Shown here piece after piece: positions 1 to 8,410 of a DNA stretch of 64,000 nt. A model generated the notes under the pieces. The model saw nothing but the letters and a program-made list of their open reading frames with translations, was not told the DNA's origin and did no database searches. This DNA is from Dulcicalothrix desertica PCC 7102 (GTDB lineage: Bacteria > Cyanobacteriota > Cyanobacteriia > Cyanobacteriales > Nostocaceae): contig NZ_RSCL01000016.1 of the NCBI RefSeq assembly GCF_003991905.1, forward strand, positions 209,983-273,982, given 5' to 3'. Position 1 is the first letter of the stretch, and the number at the start of each line of letters is the position of its first letter. A program made the translations under genes and the position numbers.

Positions 1-525
1 CATTCCGGGTACGGCTCGATTATCGTACACTAAGGTATAACCCTTTTCACCATTTTCCAAGCGACTGCGAATATTACCTTGAGTAAATTGGTAATTACGT
101 TCTTCTGTAACTCCAGGTATACTTGAAGCCCATCCAGCTACATAAACAGGCATTCCTTCATATGCGTTATCAGAATTTCCCGCACTGGCGACGTTATAAT
201 TTTGTACGCTGCTAAATTCTAATATTGCTAAATCTAACCCTAATAATTCTCTAATACGCTTTACCGAATAACGGGCGCCGTCATATGTTTTAATTTCATA
301 ATTACCATCATCCGCAACTACATGCTGATTAGTCAAAACGTAATAAGTATTTCCTTTACGCTCAATAACCACTCCAGAACCGACGCCTGAACCACCAACA
401 ACAACCGTAAACTGTTTAGCGATAGCATTAATTTGTAACGGTGACAACCCAAAAGCCACTTGCGGTTGAATTACAACAACCGCAGCACCGAACAGCAATG
501 CTGGGAGATTATCTATAAATTTCAT
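1..525 (-). CDS. Trypsin-like serine protease, C-terminus cut by window edge
   Basis: The gene enters from the left edge; 175 codons of its N-terminal part are visible, starting at the ATG complementary to 523-525. Residues 1-25 form a hydrophobic signal peptide. The fold is that of S1-family (trypsin/DegP-like) proteases: catalytic His68 sits in TNQHVV and Asp98 in GLDLAIL. The visible sequence ends at PGM, exactly where the catalytic SGGP motif should follow outside the window. It probably acts in the periplasm or outside the cell. It lies 34 bases downstream of a second protease gene on the same strand and appears to be the third gene of a COP23-protease-protease operon. The substrate is unknown. 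Confidence 0.85.
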   Translation of the reverse strand, partial: MKFIDNLPALLFGAAVVVIQPQVAFGLSPLQINAIAKQFTVVVGGSGVGSGVVIERKGNTYYVLTNQHVVADDGNYEIKTYDGARYSVKRIRELLGLDLAILEFSSVQNYNVASAGNSDNAYEGMPVYVAGWASSIPGVTEERNYQFTQGNIRSRLENGEKGYTLVYDNRAVPGM

Positions 526-559
526 ACATAGCGCCGATTTTTGAAATCGGGAAGTCAAT

Positions 560-1345
560 TTATGGAAATAACAACTTGAGATAATTTTCTAATGGTATTC
601 CCCAGCTATATTGTTGCATTTGTTTTTGCTCTAGCAGTGCTGGTTCTGTTCCGTCTTGGTATATATAAGGATTGCCCCAAAGAGGTTCAGCGTGCATACC
701 GTTAATGGCGATAACCTCACCTGCATGATTTAATACAGGCCCACCACTCATACCTTTTTGGATATCGTTAGTGTAAGCAATTTGATACCCACCTTCTAAT
801 GCTTTACTAAGAACGAGGGAAACTCGACCACTTTTGATTACAAATCCTTTATCTCTCGAAGCTTGTGTATCTCCTGGAAACCCTGCTGCATAAACTTTGT
901 TACCTTTCTTCAGCTTTGACGTTGAACCAAGCTTCGCTTGAGGGTAACGTTGATCAACGCTTTGAAATTGCAATAACGCTAAATCAGCTTTTTGTAGAGA
1001 TGTTGAATGTGGAGATACTACATTTAACTTCTCTACTGGTGTTGCTGAATATAATCGACCATTGTTAGTTTGAATTTGATAAGGTGGTTTACCTGCCCGA
1101 AGTACATGAGCATTTGTTACCACAGTATAAACTTGTCCCTGATTTTTAATTAATATCCCTGACCCCAAAAAATCACCTGCCAGGATTTTAACTGTAATTG
1201 ACGAGGCAATGTGTTGGAGTTGCGGTTGGGATTTTATAGATGGTTGCTCAAGCGCAACCATAGAATACGGCACTTTGGGCACCGGCAATAATGATAAACC
1301 GCTCAAACTGGCAATAATGATAATAAAACTTTGGCGCCAATTCAT
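560..1345 (-). CDS. Secreted trypsin-like serine protease
   Basis: A 261-residue protein with an N-terminal hydrophobic segment (about residues 6-22), consistent with export. The catalytic triad of S1 peptidases is complete: His80 in VVTNAHVL, Asp121 in KADLALLQF and Ser200 in KGMSGGPVL. There is no PDZ domain, so it is a minimal protease rather than a full DegP/HtrA. The start lies 23 bases after the upstream COP23-domain gene, and a second protease begins 34 bases downstream, so the three are probably co-transcribed. Cyanobacteria often carry such protease/COP23/TPR clusters. The biological substrate cannot be told from sequence. Confidence 0.88.
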   Translation of the reverse strand: MNWRQSFIIIIASLSGLSLLPVPKVPYSMVALEQPSIKSQPQLQHIASSITVKILAGDFLGSGILIKNQGQVYTVVTNAHVLRAGKPPYQIQTNNGRLYSATPVEKLNVVSPHSTSLQKADLALLQFQSVDQRYPQAKLGSTSKLKKGNKVYAAGFPGDTQASRDKGFVIKSGRVSLVLSKALEGGYQIAYTNDIQKGMSGGPVLNHAGEVIAINGMHAEPLWGNPYIYQDGTEPALLEQKQMQQYSWGIPLENYLKLLFP

Positions 1346-1368
1346 CGATTACACTTAAAACTCATCAA

Positions 1369-1947
1369 CTACTCTTGATTCGTAACACTACCAACTTGCT
1401 CAGACTCACTCCTATCATCAATGATTTTCTGAATATCAAAATAATCAGCATCATCGATAGTCAAATAATCTAAGCTCTTATTACCCTCATTAAGTAATAT
1501 AGAGCCATCGCTGCTACTTCCAGCACGATTATCGAGTAGTTTTTGCATAACTTGGCGAGGGTTTGCATTACTTTTAAGAGTTACTAACACCCCACTTGGT
1601 AAACAAGGGCCTCCCTTATAACTGGCAACACACAATACAGGTTGCCCGTTAAACTTGCCAGCACGTAAAAAGTTAAGCGTACCATTACTAAAAAACCTTT
1701 GGAAACGCGCGGAAATATCCTCACACCGTCTGACAGGTGTCCAAGGAGCAGGAAAAGCTGTATCAACCCAGCGAATCATTGGTTTATTACCCCGTGGTGT
1801 ACGAACTAGAGTTGCTGGTACACCCCTACTGACCCCGCAATAAAACTTATTAATTTGGGCATTGGTGGGTTCGCTTATGGTACTGGTTATAGTGAGCGCA
1901 ATCGCTGTTACGCTCAGGATTTGAAAAAACGCACCGAGCTTCATCAT
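1369..1947 (-). CDS. COP23-domain exported protein
   Basis: The protein resembles the circadian-oscillating 23-kDa protein (COP23) family of cyanobacteria: FYCG near the mature N-terminus, then TPRG, IRW, a Trp-rich APWTPVRRCEDISARFQ stretch, NGQPVLC, and a C-terminal NPRQVMQKLLDNR. Four cysteines suggest disulfides. An open frame continues upstream to 2025, but the Met codons at 1942-1947 directly precede a clear signal peptide, so I chose that start. It is the first gene of an apparent operon with two trypsin-like proteases. COP23 itself was described as a membrane-associated protein of circadian abundance; its biochemical role is unknown. Upstream (2026-2274) is AT-rich intergenic DNA divergent to the next gene. 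Confidence 0.8.
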   Translation of the reverse strand: MMKLGAFFQILSVTAIALTITSTISEPTNAQINKFYCGVSRGVPATLVRTPRGNKPMIRWVDTAFPAPWTPVRRCEDISARFQRFFSNGTLNFLRAGKFNGQPVLCVASYKGGPCLPSGVLVTLKSNANPRQVMQKLLDNRAGSSSDGSILLNEGNKSLDYLTIDDADYFDIQKIIDDRSESEQVGSVTNQE

Positions 1948-2274
1948 ATCGAGTAAGCCATTTACAAAGTAGAATCTCCCGGATTTTATAGCTGTCCAAG
2001 TATTGGCGCCATAAGTCCGTTCCATAGCCGCTAACCTGATTTTTACGTTTAAAGCTAATTGCTCTAAAAAATACTCAATTCAACTTCAGTTTATCGGATT
2101 CTCCATAAATTACAATACGATTTCAAACTTCAAATTATGCAACACAGGTAATATTTAAGTAGTAATATTCTTTTTGACGTAATTTGCATCACAAAGTACA
2201 ATCCCAAAGATAAAACTAACACCATTAATTATGCTTATATATAATGTTTAATTTGTTACTCACTATCAAACATA

Positions 2275-2754
2275 ATGAGAAAATATCAGTCTCAAGACCA
2301 AGAAGCAATAATAAAAATGATTGATTACATATATCGTGAGTATGGCGACAAAATTTACTTAGAAGGCGCCGATAGTGATTTACTAGATATAGAAGCAAAT
2401 TATCTACAAGATGGAGAATTTTGGGTAGAACAAGCTTCGACAGGGCAGATAATAGCTTGTATAGCTGTAAAAAAATCTACACAAAATAGTTCCAATCCAC
2501 TTATCGCCTCATTAAAACGATTTTATCTACTGCCAGAATATCGAGGTTCGGGACTCGCGCAGCAAATGCACAACACTGTTATCGAATGGTGTAAACAAAA
2601 TCACGTTGCTCAAATATATCTTTGGTCAGATACAAGATTTACCCGCGCGCACTCCTTCTATCGTAAGCACGGATATGAACAAAAAGGTATTCGCGACATG
2701 AACGACGGCGCCATGCCATATCAAGAGTATTATTTTATAAAGAATATAATGTAA
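2275..2754 (+). CDS. GNAT family N-acetyltransferase
   Basis: A 159-residue single-domain acetyltransferase. The acetyl-CoA binding motif is seen as LPEYRGSGLAQQM (about residues 83-95), followed by the C-terminal F-Y-x-K-x-G-Y signature (RAHSFYRKHGYEQKG). The length is typical for small GNAT enzymes that modify amines of metabolites or proteins; the substrate is not predictable. The gene is preceded by very AT-rich DNA and divergent from the COP23 gene. Two GGCGCC hexamers lie in its coding sequence. Confidence 0.85.
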   Translation: MRKYQSQDQEAIIKMIDYIYREYGDKIYLEGADSDLLDIEANYLQDGEFWVEQASTGQIIACIAVKKSTQNSSNPLIASLKRFYLLPEYRGSGLAQQMHNTVIEWCKQNHVAQIYLWSDTRFTRAHSFYRKHGYEQKGIRDMNDGAMPYQEYYFIKNIM

Positions 2755-2793
2755 CTGGAGTGTTTAAAAATTCTCCAATTGTGGAAATCAAAT

Positions 2794-2819
2794 TGTGGAA
2801 CAGGCATCCCTGCCTGTTC
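2794..2819. repeat. Dispersed palindromic repeat, 'GGAACAGGCATCC' type
   Basis: An inverted repeat in which GGAACAGGC pairs with GCCTGTTC around a CAT/CCT core. The same family occurs at 34559-34590, 40149-40172 and, degraded, at 56116-56137. Here it directly precedes the ribosome binding site GGAGG of the next gene, so it lies in that gene's 5' leader. Confidence 0.7.
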
Positions 2820-2831
2820 GGAGGATGTATA

Positions 2832-3143
2832 ATGTTAAGCTGGAACTATCGTGTCTTTTGCGAAGATAATGGTGATTATATCATTCGTGAAGTCTTTTAT
2901 GCGGAAGACGGTTCTATTGTTAGCTGTACAGAAAATCCCGTTGAACCGTTTAGAAGAACACTTGAAGAATTAGCTAATGATATTGACTTTTTTAAACAAG
3001 CTTTGACATTGCCTGTATTGACTCTATCTGATATTCCTATTGGTGAAGTGAAACAGCGAACCTCAAAAGGAGATACTAAAAATATTTCTCACGACGACTT
3101 GTTATTGAAACTTGGTTTAAGTCAACCTTCAAAAGCAAATTAG
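2832..3143 (+). CDS. Small conserved hypothetical protein
   Basis: A 103-residue acidic, soluble protein starting MLSWNYRVFCEDNGDYIIREV. An open frame extends upstream to 2760, but that part is made of dispersed-repeat sequence, and a good ribosome site (GGAGG at about 2819-2823) sits just before the ATG at 2832, so this start is preferred. No recognised catalytic motif is seen; the pattern of a short beta-rich N-terminus followed by helices is typical of many small cyanobacterial proteins of unknown role. Its 3' end abuts a broken protease gene on the other strand. Confidence 0.6.
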   Translation: MLSWNYRVFCEDNGDYIIREVFYAEDGSIVSCTENPVEPFRRTLEELANDIDFFKQALTLPVLTLSDIPIGEVKQRTSKGDTKNISHDDLLLKLGLSQPSKAN

Positions 3144-3146
3144 CAA

Positions 3147-3345
3147 GATGCCTTATTTTGTTACTGAGCGTGATTCCTTTTTTACCTGATTTAACTACGT
3201 GTTGAACTGTGAGAGCAGTATACGTATTACCTGTTTGCTTGATAATTAATCCTGAAACTGAGTTTGTAAAGTTTTGAGTATCAACTATTTGTACTGTAAT
3301 CTCTCTGGCTATTTGTTCTATTTGCTCAACTGAAAGCGCACACAA
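3147..3345 (-). pseudogene. Trypsin-like protease remnant
   Basis: The frame from 3345 reads LSVEQIEQIAREITVQIV then SGLIIKQTGNTYTALTVQHVV, which is the N-terminal barrel of the same S1 protease family found at 1-525, including the His motif (VQHVV). No signal peptide precedes it, and no Asp or Ser motif follows: protease similarity stops at about 3170 and the frame then runs antisense into the neighbouring small gene. It is therefore a truncated remnant of a third protease of this cluster. Confidence 0.65.
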
Positions 3346-3447
3346 CTTGCAATTAAACTATGACTATTTGGGTGCCGATTAATACAGATGACATTATGTA
3401 TCATTTCATATTTACAATAGAAGTTATGTTCAGCCTTTGGTCGGTTC

Positions 3448-3790
3448 ATAATTGATCCCCCCAACCCCCCTTAATAAGCTATCCATTACCCGGATCTTTC
3501 TCAACATTCATGAGAGTGTTCACTCACATCCCTCTAACCCTTATGGCGCCGTTTTTTATTCTCAATAAAAACCGTTTTTTAGCGATAAGATGAAAGCGAA
3601 ATTGTCAAGTATGTTTGACACCTCAGTCTTCAAGACGCTTTTATAATAAGGGTTTTAAGATTGTTAAGAAAGATGTGACTAATGCATAGCTTAATAAGGG
3701 GGGCTAAGAATTTACTTATTTTCACCCTTAATAAAGAGGAGTTTAAATCCAGTTCCCCCCTTATTAAGGGGGGTTAGGGGGAATTAGCTA
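3448..3790. repeat. Element with inverted G/C-run ends, MITE-like
   Basis: C-run and G-run blocks (CCCCCCTTAATAAG at 3466-3479, TTAATAAGGGGGG at 3691-3703, and CCCCCCTTATTAAGGGGGG at 3755-3773) flank unremarkable AT-rich DNA in inverted orientation. A shorter copy of the same arrangement lies at 36469-36592. No coding sequence is evident in the 480 bases between 3346 and 3829. The pattern fits a non-autonomous miniature element or a folded intergenic repeat; no target-site duplication could be confirmed by eye. Confidence 0.5.
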
Positions 3791-3829
3791 TCGTCAAAAC
3801 CTACGCAGTATTTGGTATTAGTTTACAAT

Positions 3830-5530
3830 CTATTTCTTCATATTAGTAGTTATAAACGTTTGAATTTCTGGTGATGTCAAAAGCGGCTTTGCATCATTAA
3901 GTATGATGTTTGACCATAGTCGCTCTTTCTTGAGATAATCTACATTTGCCAGACGAGGTTCTAAACGCAGTGCTTCTTTTGCCAGTTCCAAACTTTGTTG
4001 AGGTTTATCTTTATATAATGCTACTGCCAATGCGAATAGAGACTCATCACTTTGTCTATTAATAGCAATAGCATCCTGCCAATGCTTGATTGCGGCTTGA
4101 GTATTACGCTGGTCGTACTCAATGAATGCAAGATTGCTAATTACTATGGAGTTTTTTGGTTCTAATTCGATTGCTTTTTTATAGTTAGCTATTGAATCAG
4201 GTATTTTTCCTTGGGAGTAATACAAAACACCTAAACCGTTGTAGCCAGCAGCATTATTAGGATTAATGTTAATCGCTTGATTGTAATCAGAAATAGCTCC
4301 TTGATTGTCACCTAAGTCGTTACGGACTCCACCTCGACCAACATAAGCAAGCAAATAATTGGAATTAATCCTAATTGCTTCGTCAAAATCAGCAATAGCT
4401 CCTTGCTTATCTCCCAAGTCGCGACGAAGTAAACCTCTATCTACATAAATATCAGCATTATTTGGATTAATATGGATGGCTTTTGTGTAATCTCTAATTG
4501 CCCCTTGTTTGTCGCGTAAATTTGAGCGTGCCTTACCGCGATTAAATAAAGCTATGGCATTATTAGGATTACTCTTGATGTCTTGGGTGTAATAAGCAAT
4601 AGCTTGATTATAGTCAGCGTCTGCTCTTTTGTCGTCTCCTAAATCTCTAAAAACATTGCCTCGGTCTAGGTAAACATTGGAATTAATCGGATTAATCTTG
4701 AGAGATTGAGTATAATCATCAATTGCCCGCTTCTTATCCTCTAGATTTAAGTAGGCATTAACTCGGCGATAGAAAGCATCGGCATTGTTGGGACTATCCT
4801 TGATATCTTGGGTATAATAAGCAATAGCTTGATTGTTATCAGCGTTAGCTTTTTGTTTATCTCCCAAATTTTTGTAAATATAACCTCGATTTAGATAAGC
4901 ATTAGAATAAATTGGTTCTATTTTGATGGCTTGGGTGTAATCATCAATTGCTTGCTTATTATATCCTAAGTCTGAGTACACAATAGCGCGACTATAGTAA
5001 GCATCGGCATAATTTTGCTTAAACTTAATAGCTTGTGTGTAGTCATTTATTGCTTGTTTTTTATCCCCTAGGTCTGAGTATATACCACCGCGAGAATAAT
5101 AGACATCGGCGTTATTTGGCTTGAGACTGATAGCTCTATTATAATCAATAATTGCTTGCTTTTGATTTCCTAAACGAGAATAAACATTGCCTCGTTTGTA
5201 GTAAGTATCTGCATCCTTTGGGTAACTATTAATATCTTGGGTGTAATAAACAAGTGCTTTATTATAATCATCATCTGCTCTTTGCCTATCTCCCAATTCT
5301 TTATAAGCGCTAGCTCTTATAAAGTAAGTCCAGCCGGAATCCGGTTTAAGTTCAAGCGCTTTGGTATAATCGCTAATTGCCCCTTTATAATCGCCTAATC
5401 TGTAATAAGCAGTACCTCGATTAAAATAAGAAACTTCATAATCTGGTTCAATTATAATTGCTTGGTTAAAATCTTGAATTCCCTCAGTAGCTCTACTAAT
5501 ATAAATACCTATGACTGTAAGCTTTGACAA
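3830..5530 (-). CDS. Multi-repeat TPR protein, possibly N-terminally truncated
   Basis: A 566-residue protein built almost wholly of about fourteen tetratricopeptide repeats of the type A-x-Y-x-x-R-G-x-x-Y-x-x-L-G-D-x-x-x-A-I-x-D-Y-x-x-A-I-x-x-x-P. Such proteins are scaffolds for protein-protein contacts. The N-terminus is odd: after about 13 residues without a signal peptide, the sequence enters the middle of a TPR (GIQDFNQAIIIEPDYE). The start overlaps by 20 bases the start of the divergent FHA gene, leaving no promoter space. Related cyanobacterial proteins often carry an exported or trypsin-like N-terminal domain, so a rearrangement may have removed one here. The neighbouring protease/COP23 genes fit that idea. 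Confidence 0.75.
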   Translation of the reverse strand: MSKLTVIGIYISRATEGIQDFNQAIIIEPDYEVSYFNRGTAYYRLGDYKGAISDYTKALELKPDSGWTYFIRASAYKELGDRQRADDDYNKALVYYTQDINSYPKDADTYYKRGNVYSRLGNQKQAIIDYNRAISLKPNNADVYYSRGGIYSDLGDKKQAINDYTQAIKFKQNYADAYYSRAIVYSDLGYNKQAIDDYTQAIKIEPIYSNAYLNRGYIYKNLGDKQKANADNNQAIAYYTQDIKDSPNNADAFYRRVNAYLNLEDKKRAIDDYTQSLKINPINSNVYLDRGNVFRDLGDDKRADADYNQAIAYYTQDIKSNPNNAIALFNRGKARSNLRDKQGAIRDYTKAIHINPNNADIYVDRGLLRRDLGDKQGAIADFDEAIRINSNYLLAYVGRGGVRNDLGDNQGAISDYNQAININPNNAAGYNGLGVLYYSQGKIPDSIANYKKAIELEPKNSIVISNLAFIEYDQRNTQAAIKHWQDAIAINRQSDESLFALAVALYKDKPQQSLELAKEALRLEPRLANVDYLKKERLWSNIILNDAKPLLTSPEIQTFITTNMKK

Positions 5531-6245
5531 ACCTACAGTTTTTGATTCACCAGCTTTTATTGAACTTGGTAATAAAGGTGAAATTTTACGCTTGTATCTT
5601 GAAAAAGACCAGCATAAACTTGGAAGAGACCCAGAATGGGCAGATTTGAAAGTACCCGTTGATTGGGGTTTGGTATCACGTCGTCAAGCAATATTTGTAC
5701 GTGAAGGTAATTTATATCGTATTTTTGATGGAGATGGTACTAAGAGTAGTACCCACGGCATTTTTGTAAATGGAACGCGCGTTTCGGCATCAAGTGGCTA
5801 TCTTCTCACGAGTGGAGCGCAGTTAGAAATTGCTAAATCTAGCGACCACATTCTATTGACTTACTCAAACGCAGTAATATCGAAACCTCCTGAAAACATC
5901 GTTTTACCAAGCAACAGACGTTTGGTGTTAAAAGGAATAAAAGAATTTCCGATTAAACTTGGACGCGCTCCTAATTCTGATGTTTACTCATCAATGCAAC
6001 TTGACGCACCAACGGTTTCCCGTCTCCATGCAAAAATCTATACCAATGGAAACGGCGCCTATGGTTCTTTAGTAGATGTCAATACATTAATTCCTGCTAA
6101 TACCCCAACCGAAATTATTAAAACATCTTTTGTATATAGCGCCACTTGGAAAAACCTAGGCTTAAACTGGGGAGTTTTGATTATTCATATATCAGTTTGT
6201 ATAGGTGTCTCATTGTGGCTGCAAAAACGTAAAGATATTGTTTAG
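5511..6245 (+). pseudogene. FHA-domain ABC transporter gene with large internal deletion
   Basis: Residues 1-185 hold two FHA (phosphothreonine-binding) domains: LGRDPEW with VSRRQA and GIFVNGT, then LGRAPNSD with VSRLHA. Full-length relatives in cyanobacteria continue with an ABC ATPase and an ABC-2 type membrane domain. Here the second FHA domain breaks off after NGNGAYG and jumps to VDVNTLIP and a single membrane helix ending SLWLQKRKDIV, which is the C-terminus typical of those transporters. The whole ATPase and most membrane helices are missing, yet the frame is kept. A 244-residue membrane-anchored FHA protein may still be made; transport is impossible. It ends in a 4-base convergent overlap with the next gene. 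Confidence 0.65.
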
Positions 6246-6790
6246 GCTTTGATATATGTGGCAGAAACATTGGATAGAAAATTAGTAATATCAGCTATGA
6301 TTGGATGCTGCCGTACTTGGCTTAACTCCTCAGCGTTCATATTCTCAAATATTGTTTGGATGTATTGTGACTTATCACCTAAGAATCTAGACAAAAATCG
6401 CTTTGGATGACAGCAAGCAAACTCCCACTCCAAATCAGTAAAATGTTGTCCAATCAGTTTTTCAATCAAATCACGATTTTGTAATAAAACAACTTCAATT
6501 TCCGGAACAGCCATAATAATTTTATATGGAACACCTGGAGAAGATTGACGCATTAAAAAATTTATATCATTAAATTTCTCTACGACTATATCTTTATCAT
6601 CTGCACGCGTGTTTACTATTAAAACTACAGGTATTCTATCAGACCCAAGAATTGTCGTCGCCATTGAATGAGCAGCATACTGACCCGAACCTGCGAAATG
6701 TTTTGTATTTTCAAGCAGTTTATTAGATAATATTTTTTTGATAATATCTAAATCGGAATTAAATTCTGTTATAATATAAGCCTGAATCAT
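6242..6790 (-). CDS. Unknown protein paired with Mrr-like nuclease
   Basis: A 182-residue soluble protein that I cannot assign with confidence. Its layout (GSGQYAAHSMATTIL, then the hydrophobic strand IPVVLIVNTRADD, then AVPEIEVVLLQN) is loosely like small TOPRIM-type proteins (DUF4276/OLD-like), where a strand ending in acidic residues is followed by a conserved V-P-x-I-E. The usual DxD is not clear, so this is only a suggestion. Its start overlaps the stop of the upstream nuclease-like gene by 4 bases (ATGA), indicating translational coupling, so the two products probably act together. Confidence 0.55.
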   Translation of the reverse strand: MIQAYIITEFNSDLDIIKKILSNKLLENTKHFAGSGQYAAHSMATTILGSDRIPVVLIVNTRADDKDIVVEKFNDINFLMRQSSPGVPYKIIMAVPEIEVVLLQNRDLIEKLIGQHFTDLEWEFACCHPKRFLSRFLGDKSQYIQTIFENMNAEELSQVRQHPIIADITNFLSNVSATYIKA

Positions 6791-7335
6791 GGTAATCTCC
6801 TATTAATATAGTAATTTGGAACACCTTGTTCAACACAGTATCGATATTTTTTGAGAAGCGCTAGTCGCATAAATTGATTTTGCAAACAATAATATATTTC
6901 TCCCTGTTCCCACAGAAGAATAGTTTGAGGAGCTATATATTTGGCTAAAGTAGCAGCAGCATCTGTGAAACCATTACGACTAAAGACGCAACCAATCGCT
7001 GCTACGGGTCTGCGTAGCAATTGGTTTCTAAGTTTGGCAATTGGTTCAACATTCACTTTTGCACTTGTGTCTTTACATTCTACAAGACAGTTCAGACCAT
7101 CAGAATAAATAGCTCCGTCAATTTGCTCAAGTTCCTCCTCCTCATCTATCCGCACACTATATGGATAGAGGACTTCGGCGCCTTCAAGTTGAAATGCTCT
7201 TATAATTAAATATTCTAGAGCTTTTCCTGCATCCCAATCAGGAGTATCTCCTGCCTGTATCTGAGACCAAAGTCTAATTAAATCGTCCAAATTATAAGTT
7301 TTTATCCTGGCTTCGTATTCTGCACCAGTAGGCAT
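6787..7335 (-). CDS. Mrr-like restriction-endonuclease-fold protein
   Basis: A 182-residue protein with a PD-(D/E)xK nuclease core: Glu41 in GKALEYLIIRAF, Asp73 in EQIDGAIYSDG, and Glu86-x-Lys88 in CLVECKDT, followed by a conserved late strand (AAIGCVFSRNGFT). This arrangement is that of the Mrr/RES family, which cuts DNA in several restriction and defence systems. There is no helicase, methyltransferase or specificity domain. It is coupled by a 4-base overlap to an unknown protein. A defence role is an inference from the fold and from the surrounding decayed accessory DNA; a repair or housekeeping role is possible. Confidence 0.7.
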   Translation of the reverse strand: MPTGAEYEARIKTYNLDDLIRLWSQIQAGDTPDWDAGKALEYLIIRAFQLEGAEVLYPYSVRIDEEEELEQIDGAIYSDGLNCLVECKDTSAKVNVEPIAKLRNQLLRRPVAAIGCVFSRNGFTDAAATLAKYIAPQTILLWEQGEIYYCLQNQFMRLALLKKYRYCVEQGVPNYYINRRLP

Positions 7336-7506
7336 GTAATTATTATATCCTGTAACGAACTATATTAATACAAACTAAATATAACTCGTTGAGCTTATCA
7401 TTTGTACTAGCGTCACTGAATATTAATAAAAACTTTGATTGAACTTTAAATTCTAAATATCTGTTGGTTTATTCTTGACCAGTTACTGAGGTTATAAACA
7501 AGAATG

Positions 7507-7854
7507 TTATTGCTGCAAGGCTTTTAACTCACCTAAATTTGTAATAATTCTAAATAGTCTGTCACTAAAATATACAACCTGATAATCAGGCGCCAGTTCT
7601 GTTTGCAGTTGCTTCCATAAACTAATTCCTTCTTTTTCAAAAGCAACTTTAGCTTCTAAACTAGGAAAACCTGGAGAGTCAGTAGGGTCTTCCCAATTTA
7701 AGGTAGCATCATAAGCCTTTGCCCATTTATGTAAACGTTCAATTGTATTATTACTCAAAGGTAAACTTTCAGGCTCTATATCTCCCACTTCATCATCATC
7801 CCACCATAATGGATCACATCCATAATCTGTCATTAGCTTAATTTTTCTAGGCAT
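7507..7854 (-). CDS. Small hypothetical protein, intact copy of a tandem pair
   Basis: A 115-residue protein beginning MPRKIKLMTDYGCDPLWW, with an acidic middle and the conserved stretch FEKEGISLWKQLQTELAPDYQVVYFSDRL. I recognise no fold or catalytic motif. A paralogue lies directly upstream at 7954-8326 but is frameshifted. The strong conservation of the Cys-x-P-L-W-W start and the GISLWKQLQ block between the copies shows that the product was under selection. The 171 bases between it and the nuclease gene hold nothing recognisable. Confidence 0.6.
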   Translation of the reverse strand: MPRKIKLMTDYGCDPLWWDDDEVGDIEPESLPLSNNTIERLHKWAKAYDATLNWEDPTDSPGFPSLEAKVAFEKEGISLWKQLQTELAPDYQVVYFSDRLFRIITNLGELKALQQ

Positions 7855-7953
7855 ATAAATCCAATCAAAAAAATTCTAGCATTTACCCTGTTATTGAGTG
7901 CCTACGTCCTACAGTTCCCCTTTGCTGCTAATAAATCAAGTTCAATGATTGGT

Positions 7954-8326
7954 TCAAACTATATAACTGAACGGAGCTATTATCGTAGAGCTTCGCGCTT
8001 CAGCTAAATTGGCTACAACTTTATGTAATCTGTTACTAAAATATACAACTTCATAATCTGGCGCCAGTTCTTTTTGTAGCTGCTTCCATAAACTAATTCC
8101 TTCTTCTTCAAAAGCTGAAGAAGCTTCTAAACTAGGAAAATAGGATGCGGCTGGGTCATCTTGATTTAATGCGCGCATCGTAAATATCTGCCCATTTTTC
8201 CAAACGTTCGACAGTAGCATTACTTAAGGGCAGGCTGCTTGGGTCAATGTCACCAGCCTGAGTAGAATTTGTCCACCAGAGTGGATAGCATCCATAATCA
8301 GCCATTAGCTTAATTTTTTTTGCCAT
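7954..8326 (-). pseudogene. Frameshifted paralogue of the gene at 7507-7854
   Basis: Reading from the ATG at 8326 gives MAKKIKLMADYGCYPLWW and continues in parallel with the neighbouring paralogue to WADIYDAR, then hits a stop (TGA) at about 8156. The homology resumes in another frame as LNQDDPAASYFPSLEA and runs to GISLWKQLQKELAPDYEVVYFSNRL. The shift is near a GCGCGC run at about 8173-8178, a plausible slippage site. It is either a recent pseudogene or a sequencing error. Confidence 0.7.
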
Positions 8327-8410
8327 AGCTACTTTACCGTATTACCTAAAGTTCTATTAAATCTGTATAGGTTGGCAACGCTTGACCGAAACCCAAGATA
8401 TTGCTTGCTG

